Assembly (NCBI GenBank): GCA_019232985.1
Contig: JAFAMW010000030.1
Coordinates: forward strand, 43,546 to 107,545
Source: Roseateles sp.
Lineage (GTDB): Bacteria > Pseudomonadota > Gammaproteobacteria > Burkholderiales > Burkholderiaceae
Length of the DNA stretch: 64,000 bases
Direction of reading: 5' to 3'
Shown in pieces: positions 47,578 to 55,442 of this stretch. Both the position numbers and the translations under genes were made by a program. Within the stretch, counting starts at the first letter, position 1, and every line of letters begins with the position of its first letter. The notes under the pieces were generated by a model. It ran no database searches. It was not told where the DNA came from and saw nothing but the letters and a program-made list of their open reading frames with translations.

Positions 47578-48078
47578 ATGCAGCGCCGCCGACTGCTCGC
47601 GACCCTCGCCGCCGGCGCCGCGGCGACGGCCCTGGCCGGCTGCGGCTTCGCGCTGCGCCGCGAGCCCGAGCTGCGCTTCAAGACGCTCGCGCTCGCGGGC
47701 TTCGGCGCGAAGTCGCCGCTCGCGGTCGAGCTCAAGCGCCAGATCGGCCGCGCCGGCATCGAGATCGTCGAGGACCCGAACCGCGCCGAGGTCGTGCTCG
47801 AGGCCGAGCGCGACCAGCAGGACAAGATCGTCGTCGTCTCGACGAGCGCCGGACAGGTGCGCGAGTGGCAGCTCAACCTCTACCTCGACTACGTCGTACG
47901 CCGCCCCGACAGCGAGCTGCTGCTGCCGCGCCAGGCGCTCGCGATCGCGCGCGAGATGACCTATACCGAATCGCAGGCGCTCGCCAAGGAGCAGGAGGAA
48001 GCGCAGCTGTACCGCGCGATGCGTTCCGACGCCGTGAACCAGGTGCTGCGCCGGCTCGCCAACGTGCGCGTCAACTGA
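47578..48078 (+). CDS. lptE: LPS-assembly lipoprotein LptE
   Basis: A 166-residue outer-membrane lipoprotein. The signal peptide ends LAGC, with Cys22 lipidated, and the mature start GFALRRE is characteristic. It plugs the LptD barrel and helps insert lipopolysaccharide. It lies between leuS and holA, 2 bp and 7 bp away. Confidence 0.94.
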   Translation: MQRRRLLATLAAGAAATALAGCGFALRREPELRFKTLALAGFGAKSPLAVELKRQIGRAGIEIVEDPNRAEVVLEAERDQQDKIVVVSTSAGQVREWQLNLYLDYVVRRPDSELLLPRQALAIAREMTYTESQALAKEQEEAQLYRAMRSDAVNQVLRRLANVRVN

Positions 48079-48085
48079 AGCCGCC

Positions 48086-49153
48086 ATGCAACTGCGCGCC
48101 GACGGCCTCGCCAAGCAGCTGAGCGCGGGCCTGCGCCCGCTCTACACCGTGCACGGCGACGAGCCGCTGCTCGCGCAGGAGGCGGCCGACGCGATCCGCG
48201 CGGCCGCGCGCGCGGCCGGCTATACCGAGCGCAAGGTCTTCACGGTCGCGGGTTCCTATTTCGACTGGTCGCAGGTACTCGCGGCCGCGCAGGCGCTGAG
48301 CCTGTTCGCCGAGCGCCAGCTGATCGAGATCCGCATCCCCTCGGGCAAGCCCGGCCGCGACGGTGCCGAGGCGCTGCAGCGCTATTGCGAGCGCCTGCCC
48401 GAGGACGTCGTCACGCTCGTGACGCTGCCGCGCCTCGACGGCACCCAGCTCAAGAGCGCGTGGATGGGCGCGCTCGACGGTGCCGGCGTCGTGCTGCGCG
48501 TCGACCCGGTCGAGCGCCGCGCGCTGCCGGCATGGCTCGCCCAGCGCCTGGTCCAGCAGGGCCAGCGCGTCGCCGACGGCGAGGACGGCCAGCGCGCGCT
48601 CGCGTTCTTCGCCGACCGCGTCGAGGGCAACCTGCTCGCCGCCCACCAGGAGCTGCAGAAGCTCGCGCTGCTGCACGGCCCCGGCGAGCTGAGCCTCGCG
48701 CAGATCGAGGGCGCCGTGCTCGACGTCGCGCGCTTCGACATCGCGCGCCTCAGCGAAGCCGCGCTCGAGGCGCGCCCGGCGCGCGTGCTGCGCACGCTCG
48801 ACGGCCTCGCGGCCGAGGGCGAGGCCGCCGTGCTCGTGCACTGGACGCTCGCCGAGGACATCCGCGCGCTCAAGCGCGTGCAGGACGCGCTCGCTGCCGG
48901 CAAGCCGCCGCCGCTCGCGCTGCGCGAGGCGCGCGTGTGGGGCGCGAAGGAGCGCCTGATCGAGCGCATCGCGCCGAGCCTGCGCGAGCGCGACCTCGCG
49001 CCGCTCGTCGAGGCCGCCCAGGTCTGCGACGGCATCGTCAAGGGCCTGCGCCACCCCGACTGGCCCGTCGACGCCTGGGACGCCTTGCGCCGCCTCGCGC
49101 TGATGCTCGTCGAGACGGCCGCCGGCAAGCGCGGCCTGACGCTGAAGCCCTGA
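48086..49153 (+). CDS. holA: DNA polymerase III delta subunit
   Basis: A 355-residue clamp-loader subunit that opens the beta clamp. The N-terminal domain has LRPLYTVHGDEPLLAQEAADAIR and the central part LQRYCERLPEDVVTLVTLPRLD. The length is normal. It ends the leuS-lptE-holA unit. In many Burkholderiales proA follows; here a TonB receptor with its own promoter follows instead. Confidence 0.95.
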   Translation: MQLRADGLAKQLSAGLRPLYTVHGDEPLLAQEAADAIRAAARAAGYTERKVFTVAGSYFDWSQVLAAAQALSLFAERQLIEIRIPSGKPGRDGAEALQRYCERLPEDVVTLVTLPRLDGTQLKSAWMGALDGAGVVLRVDPVERRALPAWLAQRLVQQGQRVADGEDGQRALAFFADRVEGNLLAAHQELQKLALLHGPGELSLAQIEGAVLDVARFDIARLSEAALEARPARVLRTLDGLAAEGEAAVLVHWTLAEDIRALKRVQDALAAGKPPPLALREARVWGAKERLIERIAPSLRERDLAPLVEAAQVCDGIVKGLRHPDWPVDAWDALRRLALMLVETAAGKRGLTLKP

Positions 49154-49158
49154 GGCAC

Positions 49159-49190
49159 CCGGCGCGCTTGCGCGTCGGACAAATCGTTTT
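49159..49190 (+). terminator. Probable terminator after holA
   Basis: CCGGCGCGC-TT-GCGCGTCGG is a 9-bp stem with one G-U pair, followed after 8 nt by TTTT. It is moderate in quality because the U-tract is not adjacent. Confidence 0.45.
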
Positions 49191-49220
49191 CAGCTTTCTG
49201 CAAGCATAAACAGCCCGGCT

Positions 49221-49287
49221 TGTGAAGAAGTATTGCCACTCTGTTGCTCGATTTTTATCAAGGCAAACTAAGAAATCTTTCTTCACA
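49221..49287 (+). promoter_or_regulatory. Promoter and operator-like repeats of the TonB receptor gene
   Basis: TTGCCA (49233-49238) and TATCAA (49256-49261) are 17 bp apart, a good sigma70 promoter. The arms TGTGAAGAA (49221-49229) and TTCTTCACA (49279-49287) form a perfect 9-bp inverted repeat that flanks it. A second inverted repeat, AAGAAA-TC-TTTCTT, lies at 49270-49283, where transcription would start. The region is much less GC-rich than its surroundings. Confidence 0.6.
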
Positions 49288-49297
49288 CAAGGTTCAC

Positions 49298-52240
49298 ATG
49301 AAATCACGATTCCGCGTCCCGGCGCTGACGCTACCCGCGCTGGCCGCTGCCCTGTTTTGCACCCAAACGTTTGCGCAATCCGCGGACGAGACCGGCGCCC
49401 AGAAGCTCGAACGCGTCGAGGTCACCGGCTCGAACATCAAGCGAACCACCCGCGAGGGCGCTTCGCCGATCGACATCATCAGCGCGAAGCAGATCGGCGC
49501 GAGCGGCGCCGCGACGACGCTCGACGTGCTCAAGAAGCTCGTGCCCGCGCTCGGCAACGACGGCTATAGCGACGTCGCAAACCAGAACAGCTTCTCGCGC
49601 GGCGTCGCGACGGCCTCGCTGCGCAACCTCAGCGCGACCTCGACGCTGATCCTGATCAACGGCCGCCGCATGACGCCGTCGGCCTACGCCAACCCGAACA
49701 ACGGCACCTCGACCCTCTACGACCTGAACTCGATCCCGGCCTCGGCGATCGAGCGCATCGAAGTGCTCAAGGACGGCGCGTCGGCGGTGTACGGCTCGGA
49801 CGCTGTCGGCGGCGTGATCAACTTCATTACCTACCGCGACTTCGAAGGCGCCGACGCGAAGATCTCGTCGAGCCTGAACGAGCACCGCGAGTACGGCAAA
49901 GGCAGCCTCAGCGGCAAGGTCGGCTACGGCAAGCTCGCGAGCCAGGGCTTCAACCTGATGCTCGGTGCCGACCTTTCGATCAAGGGCCGCAGCATGGAGG
50001 GCGCGAGCACCAACCCCGGCATCTACGCCGACGACTACCGCGCGCTGAACCTGCGCCAGAACCCCTACGGCAGCTCGCTCGCGTCCTACCAGTCGCCGTT
50101 CTTCACGCGCGAGTCGGCGCCGGGCAGCAAGGCCTTCCCCCAGACCAACCCGGCGAACGTGATCAACGTGCCGAACTGCCCGGCCTCGCAGCAGATCACC
50201 GGCAGCGCCTACTACGGCATCACGACCCAGCCGCTGCTCGGCCGCACCTTCTGCAACTACAACCTCGACCAGTACAACGAGATGCAGAATCCGGGCAATG
50301 ATTCGAGCCTGCTCGGCCACGGCACCTTCGACCTCGGCCACGAGATCACCGCGTTCACCGAGCTCGGCTACAGCCGCAGCGAGCGCGACTACCTCGGCGC
50401 GCCGCGCACGATCAGCGGCCTGAGCCCGACGACCAACTTCATCGTCGGCGGCCTCGCGCCGAGCTTCCAGCCCATTCTCGAGATCGGCAACCCCGACAAC
50501 CCGTTCACGAACGCGCGCGCGGCCGTGCAGCTGCGCTTCGACAACATCAAGGGCGGCTACAAGACCGTCAACGACGGCTACCGCGCGGTCGCGGGCCTGC
50601 GCGGCACGATCGCCGACAACTGGGACTGGGAATCGGCGCTGCTGTGGAACCGCTCGCATCGCGACGAAACCTATTACGGCTTCCTGCGCCTGCCGGTGCT
50701 GCGCCAGATGCTCGGCCCGCAGTCGGGCGGCACGAACCGCTCGATCGCGTCGATCGCGACCGACCCCGACCTCTCGCACCCGCTGCTGAACCAGGGCGAC
50801 TCGCAGATCTCGCAATGGGACGGCAAGATCAGCGGCCAGTTCGGCCGGCTGCCGGGCGGCCCGATCGGCGTCGCCGCGGGCTTCGAGCTGCGCCGCGAGT
50901 CCATCCGCATCACGCCCGACCCCGAAAACGCGGCCGGCAACGTGCTGGGCCTCGCGACGACGGCCGTGACGGGCGGCCGCACGGTCGAGTCGGGCTTCGC
51001 CGAACTCGACCTGCCCGCGTTCAAGCAGCTCGACCTGAGCCTCGCGGGCCGCCTCGACAAATACCCGGGCATCAAGACCAACTTCGTGCCCAAGGTCGGC
51101 TTCAAGTACACGCCGAACAGCGTCGTCGCGCTGCGCGGCACCTACGCCGAGGGCTTCCGCGCGCCGGCCGTTTCGCAGGTCAGCCCGGGCGGCGCCCAGT
51201 TCTTCGTCAACGGCCTGCAGGACCCGGTGCGCTGTAACGTCGAGGCCGTGCCGCCCGTGCCCTTCCCCGGCGCCGAGAACGCCGACTGCAACAAGAGCGT
51301 CTCCGGCGTCGGCGGCGCAAACCCGGCGCTCAAGCCCGAGAAGTCCTACAGCTCCTCGCTGGGCATCGTGCTGTCGCCGATGAAGGCCGTCGACCTCGTC
51401 GTCGGCTACTACAAGATCCGCAAGAACGGCGAGGTCGCGCTCGGCAGCGCCCAGGACGTGATCGACCACCCGGACCGCTACCCCCCGGGCGCGCTGATCC
51501 GCGACACCAACCCGAACCTGCTGCTGAACGGCCAGCCCGGCACGGGCCCGCTGATCGCGGTCTCGACGCCGTGGACCAACCAGGGCAGCACGATGGTCTC
51601 CGGCTACGACTTCGAGATCCACCAGACGGCGATGATCCTGCAAGGCGCGGCGCGCTGGAGCAACGACCTGAACGGCACGGTGACGAGCCGCTACCAGCGC
51701 ATCGAGCAGCCGGGCTACGCGCCGAACAATCTCGTCGGCACGCGCGGCGGCGTGGCCGACTGGGCGACCTCGGCGCCCGACGTGCCGCGCGTGAAGTTCC
51801 GCTTCACGTCGACGATCGAGGCCGGCCCGCACACCATCATGGGCGCGCTCAACTACGTGAGCGGCGTGTCGCTGATCCGCCGCGAGGACGGCTCGACGAA
51901 GCCGCCGTCGGTGTACTCGGGCCAGACCTGCCAGTACGGCGGCACGAACTACGACGGCGTGGCCGGCCGCAGCATCGTCGGCGTCGCGCCGACCGCGACG
52001 AACGGCCGCGACCTGTACATCAACCGCTACCCGGGCTGCGCGATCGCCGAATGGGCGACCATCGACGTGGGCTACACCTACACGGGCTTCAAGGACCTGG
52101 CGCTGGGGCTGAACATCCAGAACCTCGGCGACGCGAAGGCGCCTTACGACCCGGCGGCAACCTACCTCGGCTACAACGTCGGCCTGCACAACCCCTACGG
52201 CCGCTACTACACGGTCTCGGCGAGCTACAAGTTCAAGTAA
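49298..52240 (+). CDS. TonB-dependent outer-membrane receptor
   Basis: A 980-residue receptor. A signal peptide ends TFAQS, followed by a TonB-box-like stretch (LERVEVTGSNIKR). The plug domain at about 50-170 has LINGRRMTPSAY and VLKDGASAVYGSDAVGGVINF. A 22-strand barrel fills the rest and ends in an aromatic-rich strand ...YYTVSASYKFK. This large Oar/CarO-like type often imports peptides or carbohydrates and not iron chelates; the substrate is unknown. AGG lies 6 bp before the ATG. The gene has its own promoter with flanking repeats. Confidence 0.95.
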   Translation: MKSRFRVPALTLPALAAALFCTQTFAQSADETGAQKLERVEVTGSNIKRTTREGASPIDIISAKQIGASGAATTLDVLKKLVPALGNDGYSDVANQNSFSRGVATASLRNLSATSTLILINGRRMTPSAYANPNNGTSTLYDLNSIPASAIERIEVLKDGASAVYGSDAVGGVINFITYRDFEGADAKISSSLNEHREYGKGSLSGKVGYGKLASQGFNLMLGADLSIKGRSMEGASTNPGIYADDYRALNLRQNPYGSSLASYQSPFFTRESAPGSKAFPQTNPANVINVPNCPASQQITGSAYYGITTQPLLGRTFCNYNLDQYNEMQNPGNDSSLLGHGTFDLGHEITAFTELGYSRSERDYLGAPRTISGLSPTTNFIVGGLAPSFQPILEIGNPDNPFTNARAAVQLRFDNIKGGYKTVNDGYRAVAGLRGTIADNWDWESALLWNRSHRDETYYGFLRLPVLRQMLGPQSGGTNRSIASIATDPDLSHPLLNQGDSQISQWDGKISGQFGRLPGGPIGVAAGFELRRESIRITPDPENAAGNVLGLATTAVTGGRTVESGFAELDLPAFKQLDLSLAGRLDKYPGIKTNFVPKVGFKYTPNSVVALRGTYAEGFRAPAVSQVSPGGAQFFVNGLQDPVRCNVEAVPPVPFPGAENADCNKSVSGVGGANPALKPEKSYSSSLGIVLSPMKAVDLVVGYYKIRKNGEVALGSAQDVIDHPDRYPPGALIRDTNPNLLLNGQPGTGPLIAVSTPWTNQGSTMVSGYDFEIHQTAMILQGAARWSNDLNGTVTSRYQRIEQPGYAPNNLVGTRGGVADWATSAPDVPRVKFRFTSTIEAGPHTIMGALNYVSGVSLIRREDGSTKPPSVYSGQTCQYGGTNYDGVAGRSIVGVAPTATNGRDLYINRYPGCAIAEWATIDVGYTYTGFKDLALGLNIQNLGDAKAPYDPAATYLGYNVGLHNPYGRYYTVSASYKFK

Positions 52241-52265
52241 GGCCCCGCCGCCGAAGGGCTGCGCA

Positions 52266-52295
52266 GGGGCATCGTCCGATAATGGGCGATGCCCC
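52266..52295 (+). promoter_or_regulatory. Stem-loop overlapping the start codon of the flavoprotein gene
   Basis: GGGGCATCGTCC and GGGCGATGCCCC form a 12-bp stem with one G-U pair and a GATAAT loop. The 3' arm contains the ATG at 52289 and is followed by TTT. It may end the receptor transcript. The loop GATAAT (52278-52283) could also be a -10 box for a leaderless flavoprotein mRNA. Confidence 0.6.
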
Positions 52296-53524
52296 TTTCC
52301 CATTCCTGCACCGTCGCGATCGTCGGCGGCGGCCCGGCCGGCCTGATGGCCGCCGAGACGCTCGCGCGCGCCGGCATCGAGGTCGACCTGTTCGACGCCA
52401 AGCCCTCGGTCGGGCGCAAGTTCCTGCTCGCCGGCAAGGGCGGGCTCAACCTCACGCATTCCGAAGACTTCGCGCCCTTTCTCGCGCGCTACGGCGCGCG
52501 CGCGCCGGCGCTCGAGCCGCTGCTGCGCGCGTTCGACGGCCCGGCCGTACGCGCCTGGGCCGCGGGCCTCGGCGTCGCCACCTTCGTCGGCACCTCGGGC
52601 CGCGTGTTCCCGACCGACATGAAGGCCGCGCCGCTGCTGCGCGCGTGGCTGCACCGGCTGCGCGAGCAGGGCGTGCGCCTGCACATGCGCACGCGCTGGC
52701 TCGGCTGGGACGCCGCCGGCGCGCTGCGCCTCGAAGGCCCCGACGGCGAATTCACGCTCGCGCCGCGCGCGACCGTGCTCGCGCTCGGCGGCGCGTCGTG
52801 GCCGCAGCTCGGCTCGGACGGCGCCTGGGCGCCCTGGCTCGCCGCGCGCGGCGTCGACGTCGCCGCGCTGCAGCCGGCGAACTGCGGCTTCGACGTGGCC
52901 GGCTGGACGCCGCTGTTCGCCGCGCGCTTCGCGGGCCGGCCGGTCAAGCCGGTCGTGCTCGAGGTGCCGGGCGCGGGCTTTCGGCGCAAGGGCGAGTTCG
53001 TCGTCACGGCGACCGGCATCGAGGGCTCGCTCGTCTACGCGGCGGCTAGCCCGATCCGCGACGCGATCGCGCGCGACGGCAGCTGCCGCATCGAGCTCGA
53101 CCTGCTGCCCGACCGCGACGCGGCCTTCGTCGCGGCCGAGGTCGCGCGCGGCCGCGGCTCGCGCTCGCTCGCGACCCACCTGAAGTCGCGGCTCGGCATC
53201 GAAGGGCTCAAGGCCGGCCTGCTCCACGAGGCCCTGAGCAAGGCCGAGTACCAGGACCTGCCGCGGCTCGCCGCCGCGCTCAAGCGCCTGCCGCTGACGC
53301 TCGTCACCGCGCGGCCCGTCGCCGAGGCGATCAGCACGGCCGGCGGCGTGCGCTTCGAAGCGCTCGACGCGAACCAGATGCTCGCCGCCCTGCCCGGCGT
53401 CTTCTGCGCGGGCGAGATGCTCGACTGGGAGGCGCCGACCGGCGGCTACCTGCTGACCGCCTGCCTCGCGAGCGGACGTGCGTGCGGCGCAGGCGTGGCC
53501 CGTTACCTTCGGGACCGGGGCTGA
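52289..53524 (+). CDS. HI0933-type FAD-dependent oxidoreductase
   Basis: A 411-residue flavoprotein of the HI0933/BaiN/RdsA superfamily. The N-terminal FAD motif is VGGGPAGLMAAE at about 12-23, followed by GRKFLLAGKGGLNLTHSE, which is diagnostic. ALGGASWPQLGSDG and the C-terminal GVFCAGEMLDWEAPTGGYLL complete the cofactor site. The family is widespread but its reaction is mostly unknown. The start codon is inside a hairpin and has no Shine-Dalgarno. It is 50 bp before the DUF885 gene on the same strand, which has its own CACAAT -10-like box. Confidence 0.92.
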   Translation: MPLSHSCTVAIVGGGPAGLMAAETLARAGIEVDLFDAKPSVGRKFLLAGKGGLNLTHSEDFAPFLARYGARAPALEPLLRAFDGPAVRAWAAGLGVATFVGTSGRVFPTDMKAAPLLRAWLHRLREQGVRLHMRTRWLGWDAAGALRLEGPDGEFTLAPRATVLALGGASWPQLGSDGAWAPWLAARGVDVAALQPANCGFDVAGWTPLFAARFAGRPVKPVVLEVPGAGFRRKGEFVVTATGIEGSLVYAAASPIRDAIARDGSCRIELDLLPDRDAAFVAAEVARGRGSRSLATHLKSRLGIEGLKAGLLHEALSKAEYQDLPRLAAALKRLPLTLVTARPVAEAISTAGGVRFEALDANQMLAALPGVFCAGEMLDWEAPTGGYLLTACLASGRACGAGVARYLRDRG

Positions 53525-53574
53525 CGCGGCGCCACAATCGCGGCCGGCGCCGTCAGGCGCGAGGAGACATCGAG

Positions 53575-55395
53575 ATGAAGAACTTCAAGCCCCTGCTGCT
53601 GGTCACCGCGCTCGCGGCCGCCCTGCCCGCCCTGCCCGTGGCCGCGCTCGAACCCGTCGCGGCGCCGGCCTCGGCACCGGCCGCCACGCCTGCCGCCGCG
53701 CGCGCCGACGCGCAGTTCAACGCGCTCGCGCAGCGCGCCCTCGCGGCCTGGTTCCGCGCGAGCCCGAGCAACGCGACCTTCATCGGCATGCACGCCCACG
53801 ACGCCGAGCTCGACGACCTGAGCGCCGCGGGCCGCGCGCGCGCCGTCGCGGCCGACAAATCCCTGCTCGCCGCGCTCGACCGCCTCCCGGCCGCGCGCCT
53901 GTCGCGCGAGAACCAGGTCGACGCCGCGATCCTGCGCAACCAGCTGCAGCTGAACCTGTGGAACGCCGAGGTCTACGAGGACTGGGCGCGCGACCCGCAG
54001 GTCTACGGCGGCATCGCCGGCAACGCGCTGTACAACCTGATGGCGCGCGACTTCGCGCCGCTGCCGCAGCGCCTGCGCGCGGCGACGCGGCGCATGGAGG
54101 CGATGCCCGGGCTGTTCGCCGAGGAGCGCGCGAACCTCGACCCCGCGCGCGTGCCCAAGGTCTTCGCCGAGACCGTCGCCCAGCAGAACGGCGGGCTCAA
54201 GCAGATCGTCGCCGCGTTCATCGCGCCGCACCTCGACGCCCTGCAGGGCGCCGAGCGCGCGCGCCTCGAGGCCGCAATCAAGACCTTCGACGCGGCCGTC
54301 GACGCGCGCCAGGCCTGGCTCGACGGCACGCTCGTGCCGAATTCGCGCGGCGACTTCCGCCTCGGCGCGAAGCGCTACGACGAGAAGCTCCACTTCGCGC
54401 TGATGTCCTCGCTGTCGCGCGCCGAGATCAAGCAGCGCGCCGAGGCCGAGCTCGCGAGCGTGCGCGGCCGCATGTACGAGATCTCGCGCGGCCTGCTCAA
54501 GGACCGCCTGCCGGCCGAGCAACTGCCCGAGCAGCCGACGCCCGCGCAGCAGCAGGCTGCGATCGAAGCCGCGCTCGAGCTCGCCTACGCCGAGCGGCCC
54601 GCCCCCGACCACCTCGTCGCCGACGCGACGGCCGACCTCCAGCAGGCGCGCCAGTTCGTGATCGACCACCAGCTCGTCAGCGTGCCCGCGACGCCGGTGC
54701 GCATCATCGAGATGCCCGAGTTCCAGCAGGGCGTCACGGCCGCCTACTGCGACTCGCCGGGCCCGCTCGACAGGAGCCTGCCGACCTATTACGCGATCTC
54801 GCCGATCCCCAAGGGCTGGACCCAGGCCCAGGTCGACTCCTACCTGCGCGAGTACAACAGCCGCATGCTGCAGCTGCTGAGCATCCACGAGGGCATGCCC
54901 GGCCATTACCTCGAGGGCGCGCATTCGGCCGAGTACCCGTCGACGCTGCGCGCGGTGCTGCGCTCGGGCCTGTTCGCCGAGGGCTGGGCCGTGTACATGG
55001 AACGCACGATGCGCGAGGAGGGCTACCTCGACCACGACCCGCTGTTCGAGCTCGTCCAGCTCAAGTTCTACCTGCGCACGATCGGCAACGCGATCCTCGA
55101 CCAGGGCGTCCAGGTCGAGGGCTGGACGCGCGAGCAGGCGATGGACTTCATGGTCAGGCAGACCTTCCAGCAGGAGCGCGAGGCGGCCGGCAAATGGGTG
55201 CGCGCCGAGCTGACCTCGGCGCAGCTGCCGACCTATTTCGTCGGCGTGCAGGAGCAGCTCGACATGCGCCGCGCGGTCGCGCAGGCCTGGGGCCCGCGCT
55301 TCACGCTGCTGCGCTACCACGACGCCGTGCTGTCCTACGGCGCGCCGCCGCCGCGCTTCGTCCGCGAGCTGCTGCTCGACGAACCGATCCGTTGA
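53575..55395 (+). CDS. DUF885 family exported protein, probable metallopeptidase
   Basis: A 606-residue protein. A signal peptide (residues about 1-25) is followed by an Ala/Pro-rich spacer. DUF885 fills the rest. HEGMPGHYLEG near residue 438 is the family signature, a variant zinc-binding HExxxxH motif, and EGWAVYMERTMREEGY about 30 residues later supplies a possible third ligand. Homologues look like M3/M32-type metallopeptidases. GGAG lies 10 bp before the ATG. The stop is 47 bp from the stop of the convergent S9 peptidase gene. Confidence 0.88.
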   Translation: MKNFKPLLLVTALAAALPALPVAALEPVAAPASAPAATPAAARADAQFNALAQRALAAWFRASPSNATFIGMHAHDAELDDLSAAGRARAVAADKSLLAALDRLPAARLSRENQVDAAILRNQLQLNLWNAEVYEDWARDPQVYGGIAGNALYNLMARDFAPLPQRLRAATRRMEAMPGLFAEERANLDPARVPKVFAETVAQQNGGLKQIVAAFIAPHLDALQGAERARLEAAIKTFDAAVDARQAWLDGTLVPNSRGDFRLGAKRYDEKLHFALMSSLSRAEIKQRAEAELASVRGRMYEISRGLLKDRLPAEQLPEQPTPAQQQAAIEAALELAYAERPAPDHLVADATADLQQARQFVIDHQLVSVPATPVRIIEMPEFQQGVTAAYCDSPGPLDRSLPTYYAISPIPKGWTQAQVDSYLREYNSRMLQLLSIHEGMPGHYLEGAHSAEYPSTLRAVLRSGLFAEGWAVYMERTMREEGYLDHDPLFELVQLKFYLRTIGNAILDQGVQVEGWTREQAMDFMVRQTFQQEREAAGKWVRAELTSAQLPTYFVGVQEQLDMRRAVAQAWGPRFTLLRYHDAVLSYGAPPPRFVRELLLDEPIR

Positions 55396-55442
55396 AACGT
55401 CAGCCCCTCGGCCAACGAGTAGGTCGGACGAGGGGTCGGTGT

